A stretch of 16,424 bases of DNA from Clostridiales bacterium (GTDB taxonomy: Bacteria > Bacillota > Clostridia > Oscillospirales > Acutalibacteraceae), in contig DYBQ01000050.1 of NCBI GenBank assembly GCA_019418545.1, positions 1 to 16,424 on the forward strand, given 5' to 3'. Below are positions 5,602 to 12,120 of this stretch, piece after piece. The notes beneath the pieces are model-generated. The model was not told the origin of the DNA, made no database searches, and saw only the letters and a program-made list of their open reading frames with translations. The first letter of the stretch is position 1; each line of letters opens with the position of its first letter. Position numbers and translations under genes: made by a program.

Positions 5602-8181
5602 TTAGTTCGGCTGCATTTCGAGACAAAGCTTTTCGCCTGCAGAAATAATCATGGGAGTTTCCCATGTCAAAGTAAAGTGATTTATGTTAGCAGAAAGATT
5701 TTGGCCGTTCAGACAAGCAGAATATGGTTTCATATCATTCCATTTCAAAGAGAGAGAAGAAAGGGTAAGGGAGCCATATAGAACCTGAAGAATGGCCTGC
5801 TGATTTTTAAATTCTATTGTGCCAAAACCACTATCTAGGGACCACAAGCACGAAAAAGTATCGTGAATAATAGGAGCAAAAGACAAGGCGCCTTTTCCCA
5901 TGTCAGCAACCATACCGGAAAAAGCTGGGAGAAGGGCAAAAGAGGACATGGAGCGGGCATAATTGGAGCCGCACTCAATTTCGTTCCAGGGATTTCGAAA
6001 TTCACCGTCATAACGATTCCGTACTGCTCTTACCAATTCCAATCCCTGTGCTACCATTCCCTCCTGAATCATATTTACAGCAGCCTGATACTCAAATCCA
6101 TGCATGGTTTCTTCCGCATAGGGGACAGGGATAACCGGTTTTTCACAGCCGTCAGGATATGCGCAGATGAGGGTACCACTGTCATCATTCAAACCAAAAA
6201 TACGGCATGGATTCACATGATAGCGAAGACTTGGACGATAGTTCCATTTATAAATGGATTGCAATGCGGAGCGTACTTTGTCCTGGCTGAATATTTCACC
6301 AAGCCCAATCAGATTTGCATGCCACTGACCCAACACCTGGTCAATGGAGCATCCTTCGCCAATCTGATATTTGAGTTCTCCCAATTCTTCGCTCCAATAA
6401 GCCTCTACGGCGGAGGTACCAATCAGAGAATCCCCTTTATCATACTTTTCCAAAAGTTTCCGGTTATGGATATCGATTTTTTGATGGAAATATTTCCCGT
6501 TGAACAGATTCTTTTCTGACCATGCCTTTCCTTTTTCAAAAAGGGATTGGCACTTGCTTTGAAAATCCTTATCCTCCAAAATTTCAGCCATTTCTGCGCC
6601 CGCTTTTAAAGCGCATAAATACATGCTTTCCAGCCAAGAATTGGGACCAAACAGCTCCATGTCCAACGTGTGATGCTGCCGGCCAGTAAGAACACCGGAC
6701 GCGTCTTCATCCCAGCAATCATAATTTTGGGGGCTCCATGCGTATTCCAGTGCTTTTTTGACTTGCGGCCACAAGGAACGAAGCCATTCTTTATCCCCAC
6801 ATATTCTGTATTCCCGCAGAGTTTTGAAAACCGTTGCAAACTGTCCGTCCGCACAAGGACGGAAAGAGGAGGGGGCTCGTCCCAGAGGAAGCATAAGCCG
6901 GAATCCCATTCCACCATCGGGTTTCATATCGTATCGGTATTCCAATTCCCGCATGGAACGCTCCAATCGAGGGAAAAGATAACACAAAGCATATGTATAC
7001 GCCCAAACATGGGTACAGGAACCTTCACAGGAACCCTCGTGCATCCAGCAGCCTTCCCAGCCATAGAGAGAGCCGTCTTCCAACCGCAGTACAGTTGGAC
7101 TCTTTAAAACGGACACGGTGGCAGAAACGGCATCCAGAACTTCGGTGGGAAGAGTAGAAGAAAATAGAGCTTGCTGATACAGCCGGGTATCTCTATATAA
7201 TCTGTCCCAATTTGACAGGGCATACAGGGCGGATTCACAGGAATCATGGAAAAGGATTGCATAATAGTTTTTCCAGGCGTTTGCGGGGCCGTCTGCCAAG
7301 TCTTCTGCAGGAGCCCAATAGTTATGATTATTGGGGATATTCCAGGAGATGACAAAGCGCACATTCTTTTTTTCTCCCGGAGCAAGTGTTACAGAGGAAG
7401 TAAGGGTACCGATTTGTTCGCTTTTTCCGTCAGCAGAGGTACGGCGGGATTTGATAGGGCCAGCAGAAGTAAACTCTTTCCAGAAAACCCCAATATTATC
7501 AAACCAAGCACCTTGGAACCAGTTTTCCTGACAGGCTGCATTTTCACCATCCATAGCCAATGTGATATCCCCATATTCAAAATCCGATGGGTTATGAAAA
7601 CAATCCATCATATGAAGTAGATGGAATCCCTGTCGCTGCTCATACCGATTTTCACCCCGGAAAGGGTTATTCAGGGAGCCAGCCCAAGTATAGGTGAGAG
7701 ATTCAGAGGTGGTATTTTCTACAGTCAGGATAAAAAAAGCAGCGGGAATGGAAGAATCATCTTCATTAGTGGGAATGAGAGGGTTAAAAGCTTCCAAAGA
7801 AACCTTACCAGGGAAAGTATCATCAACGAAATGTATGGAAGCAATTGGAAATTTTCCTTCAAAAGTGCAGTCCCGAAAATGAGGCATCCCCATTAAGCTA
7901 TATCGGCTGGCTCCGTCCCCAAATTTGTTTTGGGCAAAAGAGCCGCAAAGCTCCTGCTCCATATCTGCATGCAGGACTCGTGCATCTATTACTTTGCCAT
8001 TACATTCAGCTTTAATGGCAAAATGGGTAAACCCATTAACGCTTCCTTTGTTGGGACGGTTGAAAATTTCCCAGTCAATCAGCTGGCCATAGCCGGAAAG
8101 CCCAATACAGCCGCTGCCAATTCCGCCCAATGGAAAACTGATTTGACGGCGCTTGGCATTTCGATAAGTAAAATCAGTCAT
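5602..8181 (-). CDS. GH116 glycoside hydrolase (GBA2-like beta-glucosidase family)
   Basis: This 859-residue protein is laid out like GH116/DUF608 enzymes: an N-terminal beta-sandwich (about 1-310), beginning FPLGGIGSGCIG (16-27), then an (alpha/alpha)6 catalytic domain. The HHTLD motif (503-507) matches the family's TxD element, with D507 the likely acid/base. NEIECGSNYAR (733-743) matches the sugar-binding Glu/Arg segment (E734, R743). The nucleophile is probably in the Glu/Cys-rich segment 381-393, at E382 or E386, but I cannot fix which. Known members are beta-glucosidases, glucosylceramidases and beta-xylosidases. No signal peptide is present, so action on imported saccharides or glycosides is likely. 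I chose the ATG at 8181, preceded by AAAAGGAG (8190-8197); the longer frame to 8247 has no comparable site. It diverges from the GH31 gene. The substrate is not known. Confidence 0.88.
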   Translation of the reverse strand: MTDFTYRNAKRRQISFPLGGIGSGCIGLSGYGQLIDWEIFNRPNKGSVNGFTHFAIKAECNGKVIDARVLHADMEQELCGSFAQNKFGDGASRYSLMGMPHFRDCTFEGKFPIASIHFVDDTFPGKVSLEAFNPLIPTNEDDSSIPAAFFILTVENTTSESLTYTWAGSLNNPFRGENRYEQRQGFHLLHMMDCFHNPSDFEYGDITLAMDGENAACQENWFQGAWFDNIGVFWKEFTSAGPIKSRRTSADGKSEQIGTLTSSVTLAPGEKKNVRFVISWNIPNNHNYWAPAEDLADGPANAWKNYYAILFHDSCESALYALSNWDRLYRDTRLYQQALFSSTLPTEVLDAVSATVSVLKSPTVLRLEDGSLYGWEGCWMHEGSCEGSCTHVWAYTYALCYLFPRLERSMRELEYRYDMKPDGGMGFRLMLPLGRAPSSFRPCADGQFATVFKTLREYRICGDKEWLRSLWPQVKKALEYAWSPQNYDCWDEDASGVLTGRQHHTLDMELFGPNSWLESMYLCALKAGAEMAEILEDKDFQSKCQSLFEKGKAWSEKNLFNGKYFHQKIDIHNRKLLEKYDKGDSLIGTSAVEAYWSEELGELKYQIGEGCSIDQVLGQWHANLIGLGEIFSQDKVRSALQSIYKWNYRPSLRYHVNPCRIFGLNDDSGTLICAYPDGCEKPVIPVPYAEETMHGFEYQAAVNMIQEGMVAQGLELVRAVRNRYDGEFRNPWNEIECGSNYARSMSSFALLPAFSGMVADMGKGALSFAPIIHDTFSCLWSLDSGFGTIEFKNQQAILQVLYGSLTLSSLSLKWNDMKPYSACLNGQNLSANINHFTLTWETPMIISAGEKLCLEMQPN

Positions 8182-8536
8182 GCTTACAACTCCTTTTGCA
8201 CCGATGATGTGCAGAATATTTATCCGAATACAGGATAACAAACGCAATGCTATAAATCAACAATTTTTTTAATAAATAGGTTATTTTTTTGTGGTTTTAT
8301 AATTTAAAGTCAGATGTTTAAATTACAATATAAGTTAAATATATAACGAATTATATAGGTTTTAATTTAATTTTATTATAGTTATTTTCATAAATTATTT
8401 GATTATCCATAGAATAAGGTGTAAAATGTAGGCAGAAGAAGCAAGGCAGCTTTGATGGAGCTATTAACCTTGTCACTTTATCAGTGGTTTGAATGCTAGT
8501 GCCATAAAACACGAATTAAAAAGGAGAGAGAGTTGT
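8182..8536. promoter_or_regulatory. Divergent AT-rich control region between GH116 and GH31
   Basis: This 355-bp region must hold both promoters of the divergent pair. On the GH116 side are two short inverted repeats with 7-nt loops: TGCAC/GTGCA (8197-8213), next to the ribosome binding site, and TTATCC/GGATAA (8220-8238). The centre, about 8260-8400, is almost pure A/T. On the GH31 side the leader can form a hairpin from CAAGG (8442-8446) with CCTTG (8468-8472), nested on AGCT repeats, then a small CACT/AGTG hairpin (8474-8486). I find no clear catabolite-control (cre) site. No minus-strand promoter could be fixed with confidence. Confidence 0.55.
8399..8427 (+). promoter_or_regulatory. Candidate promoter for the GH31 gene
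   Basis: TTGATT (8399-8404) and TAAAAT (8422-8427) are spaced by 17 bp, giving a likely start near 8434 and a leader of about 100 nt. Both boxes depart modestly from consensus. In such AT-rich DNA chance matches are common, so this is tentative. Confidence 0.5.
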
Positions 8537-10534
8537 ATGTCATTATTTCAAAAACAAGAAAATAGGCTTGTTTATCGCTATGACGCAGAAACATTGTGGA
8601 TTGAGCCTTGGGGAGAAAACAGCCTTCGAGTGCGGGCCTGCAAACAGGCGAAAATGCCGGAAGAAAATTGGGCTCTGCTGCCAGTGGAACAAGTTTCCTG
8701 TCAAATTTTGATAGAGGAAGACAAGGCAGAAATCCGTAATGGAAAAATCTGTGCACAAATCAGCCGTCATGGAAAAATTACATTTTACCATCAGGACGGC
8801 AGAGTTTTGCTGGAAGAATATACCCGAGACCTTAGGGATATGTTTTCCAGTAAATGCAGTGCTTTGAAGGTAGAAGCCCGGGAGTTTAAGCCCATTTTGG
8901 GAGGCGACTATCATCTGTCAGTGCGGTTTGAATCGGGAAGCCGGGATGAAAAAATTTATGGAATGGGGCAATATCAGCAGCCGCTGCTCAATCTAAAAGG
9001 AGCAGACCTGGAATTAGCTCACCGAAACTCTCAGGCCAGTGTTCCCTTTGCCTTGTCCTCTTTGGGATATGGTTTTTTGTGGAATAATCCTGGTGTAGGG
9101 CGGTGTGTATTTGGCGCGAATGTTACCACATGGGAGGCCGTTTCTACCAAAGGGATGGACTATTGGATTACCGCAGGAGATACTCCGGCAGAAATTGAAG
9201 AAGCCTATGCCAATGTTACGGGAAAAGTTCCCATGATGCCGGAATACGCTATGGGATTTTGGCAGTGCAAGCTGCGGTATCAGACACAGGAAGAGCTTTT
9301 ACAGGTAGCACGGGAGTATAAGCGCCGTGGACTGCCGATTTCTGTTATTGTCATTGACTTTTTCCATTGGCCCAAGCAGGGAGAGTGGAAGTTTGATACT
9401 ACCTACTGGCCCGACCCCGATGGTATGGTACAGGAATTGAAAGAAATGGGAATTGAACTGATGGTTTCCATTTGGCCAACAGTTGATAATACATCAGAAA
9501 ACTATCAGGAAATGCTGGAAAAAGGCTATTTAGTTCGCTGCGACCGGGGAATTCGGATTGGAATGGATTATCAAGGCAACACCATCCATTATGATGCAAC
9601 CAGTCCTGAAGCCCGTGAATATGTATGGCAAAAAGCAAAGAAAAACTATTTTGATAAAGGAATTAGAATTTTTTGGCTGGATGAGGCCGAGCCGGAATAC
9701 AATGTTTATGATTTTGATAATTACCGATATTATCTGGGGCCAAATGTACAAATTGGAAATCTGTATCCGCGCTGTTATGCCCAGACTTTTTATGAAGGGC
9801 AACAACAGGCTGGACAGGAAAATATTATCAATCTTCTGCGTTGTGCCTGGGCAGGCTCTCAAAGATATGGTGCGTTGGTATGGAGCGGTGATATTCATTC
9901 CAGCTTTGAATCCCTTCGCAACCAATTTGCTGCCGGTTTAAATATGGGATTGGCGGGAATCCCCTGGTGGACAACGGATATTGGAGGATTCCACGGAGGT
10001 GACCCTAAAAACCCAGAATTCCGTGAGTTATTGGTTCGTTGGTTCCAATATGGGACTTTCTGCCCGGTCATGCGTCTCCATGGAGACAGAGTCCCCCGTC
10101 AGCCTCAGGTTGGAACAACTGGAGGAGCTGGCTGTTGTTCCGGTGCAGAAAACGAAGTTTGGAGCTTTGGCGAAAAGGCTTACGAAATCTGCAAAGTCTA
10201 TTTGGAGATGAGAGAAAAGCTCAAGCCTTATATTACCGAGCAAATGCAGGCAGCCCATGAAAAGGGAACTCCGGTGATGCGTCCCCTGTTCTACGACTTC
10301 CCTGCCGATGCAGTGTGCTGGGAATGCGAGGATGCATATATGTTTGGGCCTGATGTTTTGGTAGCGCCGGTGCTTTATGCAAAAGCTTCTGAAAGGCAGG
10401 TTTATCTGCCAGCAGGCGAAACGTGGGTGGAGTATTGGAGCGGAAAACAGTTTGATGGGGGGCAGACCATAACCGTCTCCACTCCAATTGAGCAGATTCC
10501 GTTGTTCCTAAGAGGTGGAAAAAAGGTGTGGTAA
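8537..10534 (+). CDS. GH31 alpha-glucosidase/alpha-xylosidase
   Basis: This 665-residue protein has the GH31 layout: an N-terminal beta-sandwich (about 1-225), a TIM-barrel (about 230-560) and C-terminal beta domains. The nucleophile motif is FWLDEAEPE, with D382. The acid/base is probably D452 in LVWSGDIHSSF, followed by the family segment GIPWWTTDIGGF (474-485). The segment GFWQCKLRYQTQEELLQVA (240-258) and the LDEAEPE form resemble the XylS-type alpha-xylosidase branch more than maltases or sulfoquinovosidases, but specificity is inferred. It would release a terminal alpha-xylose or alpha-glucose. No signal peptide is seen, so it is cytosolic. I chose the ATG at 8537, with AAGGAG at 8521-8526; the in-frame ATG at 8489 lacks such a site. 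It is transcribed away from the GH116 gene, suggesting shared control. Confidence 0.92.
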   Translation: MSLFQKQENRLVYRYDAETLWIEPWGENSLRVRACKQAKMPEENWALLPVEQVSCQILIEEDKAEIRNGKICAQISRHGKITFYHQDGRVLLEEYTRDLRDMFSSKCSALKVEAREFKPILGGDYHLSVRFESGSRDEKIYGMGQYQQPLLNLKGADLELAHRNSQASVPFALSSLGYGFLWNNPGVGRCVFGANVTTWEAVSTKGMDYWITAGDTPAEIEEAYANVTGKVPMMPEYAMGFWQCKLRYQTQEELLQVAREYKRRGLPISVIVIDFFHWPKQGEWKFDTTYWPDPDGMVQELKEMGIELMVSIWPTVDNTSENYQEMLEKGYLVRCDRGIRIGMDYQGNTIHYDATSPEAREYVWQKAKKNYFDKGIRIFWLDEAEPEYNVYDFDNYRYYLGPNVQIGNLYPRCYAQTFYEGQQQAGQENIINLLRCAWAGSQRYGALVWSGDIHSSFESLRNQFAAGLNMGLAGIPWWTTDIGGFHGGDPKNPEFRELLVRWFQYGTFCPVMRLHGDRVPRQPQVGTTGGAGCCSGAENEVWSFGEKAYEICKVYLEMREKLKPYITEQMQAAHEKGTPVMRPLFYDFPADAVCWECEDAYMFGPDVLVAPVLYAKASERQVYLPAGETWVEYWSGKQFDGGQTITVSTPIEQIPLFLRGGKKVW

Positions 10535-10594
10535 ATCCAGAAAAGTAGGATTTCCCGGGAAAGCAAGGCAAAAGAGAACCTTTTGAGGATATGT

Positions 10595-10647
10595 AGAAAA
10601 AATAAGAGCGTGATATCGGAGTGTTTCCGGTATCACGCTCTGTTTTT
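10595..10647. terminator. Bidirectional terminator between convergent GH31 and DUF1015
   Basis: AGAGCGTGATA (10605-10615) pairs with TATCACGCTCT (10631-10641), and the inner CGGA/TCCG extends the stem. The plus strand continues with GTTTTT. The minus-strand copy is followed by TTATTTTTT, from the A-rich 10596-10604. It serves both the GH31 gene from the left and the DUF1015 gene from the right, whose stop codon begins 9 bp beyond it. Confidence 0.9.
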
Positions 10648-10655
10648 AGATATGA

Positions 10656-11954
10656 TTACGATTGAATCAAATCCATTTCATTCATTACCAAACCAGTAAT
10701 AAGTTTGGGATAGAAGTAGGTGGATTTTTGAGGCATTTTTTCTCCGGCAGCTGCCACGTCACGAATTTCCGTTACCCGAGTGGGGTTGAGAATAAAGGCA
10801 CACTGGCTTTCTCCCGATTGTACAGATTGGATAGCTTCTTCGAAAGAGCGGGTATAGGTAAGGTTCCGCTGATTGGCCATGTTTTCTTTGTCAATACCCA
10901 TCAGCTTTTCCAAAATCAGGCTGTGCAGAACCGTCACGTCCAGTCCCTGAGAGGCCGGGCTTTTATCCGGCAGCAGGGAAGCCATTACAGAGATATCGCG
11001 CAATGTAAGCAAATGCCAGCTTTCTCCGCCATCATAGAAAGCAAACGCTTTTTTTCCTTCCTGATACAGCGAGTGAAGTGTCGATTCAATTTCATCCAAA
11101 TGATTCATAACGGTTATGTCGAAGTGTTCTTCACAGCCCTTTATCAAGGCTTCGGAAGAAAAGTTTTCCAAATTACGGATGAGACGGTGGGTGGGGAATA
11201 CGACCAGGCCATCGTTTTCCATATCCACAAGCATCATCATAACATAATCAGCATCTCCGTTTTCCGGGGCAATGCCGTTTTCGTGGCAGTATTGACTGAA
11301 ATTAACGGCCGTTTCATAACGGTGGTGGCCATCGGCAATATACAGTTTCCTGTCAGCAAAATCATCACAGATAGCCTGAATGGCAACAGGGTCATTAACA
11401 AGCCACAAACGATGAGTCACCAATCCATCGTTAAATTCATATCGGGGCGTATCTTTGGACAGGTTTTCCAGCCGCTGCCAAGTGGTGTGTTCTTCGTCCA
11501 TATACAAAGAATAAATTTGGCTAAAATTGCAGCCAGTTGCCTTCATCAGGTTCAGGCGGTCTTCTTTTGCTTTGCTCAAAGTTTCTTCATGAGGCAAAAC
11601 CGTTCCTTTCGAGAATGGCTCAGCCTTTACCCGGCAGATAAAGCCCTTTACTTTTTTTACTTCCCCTTCTGTGACACCGGACAGGAACTCCTCTTCATAA
11701 ATATACAGGGCTGGTTGGGTATCCTGACGAATCAGTCCTTCTTCTTCCCACTGGCGCAGGGTTTCTCCGGCCTGTGTGTAGGGGTTTTCACCTTCCTTAG
11801 GAAGCTCCAGACGGATGACATTATAGGGGTTTGTTTGCAGATATTCCTGCCGCTGCTCTTCACTGATAATGTCATAAGGGGGGCAGGTAAGCGTTTGAAT
11901 ATCTCCTGCTTTATTGGTAAAACGCAGTCCGCGGAAAGGTTTGATTTCGGCCAT
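10656..11954 (-). CDS. DUF1015 family protein
   Basis: This 432-residue soluble protein belongs to the DUF1015 family, conserved in Clostridia and other bacteria, with no established biochemical function that I can state with certainty. Diagnostic blocks are the N-terminal IKPFRGLRF (4-12), CPPYDIIS (24-31), HEETL...KEDRLNLM (122-137), the highly conserved ADGHHRYETA (207-216), PTHRLIRNL (254-262) and MPQKSTYFYPKLITGLV (407-423). ADGHHRY resembles the active-site box of ParB/sulfiredoxin-like proteins, a fold that includes free-serine kinases. From memory, clostridial relatives often sit beside serA/serC, which are absent here. The start at 11954 is chosen because GGAG lies about 9-12 nt upstream and the conserved N-terminus begins there; the longer frame to 11993 lacks support. 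It ends at a shared terminator. Confidence 0.9.
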   Translation of the reverse strand: MAEIKPFRGLRFTNKAGDIQTLTCPPYDIISEEQRQEYLQTNPYNVIRLELPKEGENPYTQAGETLRQWEEEGLIRQDTQPALYIYEEEFLSGVTEGEVKKVKGFICRVKAEPFSKGTVLPHEETLSKAKEDRLNLMKATGCNFSQIYSLYMDEEHTTWQRLENLSKDTPRYEFNDGLVTHRLWLVNDPVAIQAICDDFADRKLYIADGHHRYETAVNFSQYCHENGIAPENGDADYVMMMLVDMENDGLVVFPTHRLIRNLENFSSEALIKGCEEHFDITVMNHLDEIESTLHSLYQEGKKAFAFYDGGESWHLLTLRDISVMASLLPDKSPASQGLDVTVLHSLILEKLMGIDKENMANQRNLTYTRSFEEAIQSVQSGESQCAFILNPTRVTEIRDVAAAGEKMPQKSTYFYPKLITGLVMNEMDLIQS

Positions 11955-12007
11955 GTTTGCACACTCCTTCAAGCTGTTGGGTTTGAATAGCACTTTTATA
12001 CTTTACT

Positions 12008-12037
12008 ATTGTAATAGAACACCCCTGTCCACGTCAA
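12008..12037 (-). promoter_or_regulatory. Candidate promoter for the DUF1015 gene
   Basis: Read on the minus strand, TTGACG (12037-12032) and TACAAT (12013-12008) are separated by 18 bp; each differs from consensus at one position. Transcription would start near 12001, giving a short leader of about 47 nt. It lies downstream of the GH85 terminator, so the DUF1015 gene is probably an independent unit. Confidence 0.65.
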
Positions 12038-12070
12038 GGATTCGAGAAAAAAACATAAGACTTTACAAGC

Positions 12071-12107
12071 AAAAAATATCCCGGCTGCCTTTTCAGGCAA
12101 CCGGGAT
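12071..12107 (-). terminator. Rho-independent terminator of the GH85 gene
   Basis: On the minus strand, ATCCCGGTTGCCT (12107-12095) pairs with AGGCAGCCGGGAT (12090-12078), with one G-T wobble. The loop is 4 nt, and ATTTTTT follows at 12077-12071. It begins 13 bp after the GH85 stop codon. Confidence 0.93.
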
Positions 12108-12120
12108 AAAATACGGGATA

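Noticed and set aside
5343..5648. Short plus-strand frame running through the tRNA
   Set aside because: It spans the tRNA, two terminators and the end of the GH116 gene, and has no conserved content.
8182..8247. N-terminal extension of GH116 by 22 residues
   Set aside because: The ATG at 8181 has a strong AAAAGGAG site and begins next to the conserved domain; the upstream ATG has no such site.
8489..8536. N-terminal extension of GH31 by 16 residues
   Set aside because: The AAGGAG site at 8521-8526 is placed for the ATG at 8537 and would lie inside the extended frame.
8537..10534. GH31 as a sulfoquinovosidase
   Set aside because: No sulfoquinovose pathway genes are nearby and the sequence around the active site looks closer to the XylS-like branch.
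10551..10562. 12-bp palindrome TTTCCCGGGAAA after the GH31 gene
   Set aside because: It is short, lies between a stop codon and a strong terminator, and has no following T-run; no role can be argued.
10662..11990. Plus-strand open frame of 442 codons opposite the DUF1015 gene
   Set aside because: It mirrors DUF1015 almost exactly, has no known motifs, and the minus-strand protein carries every conserved DUF1015 block.
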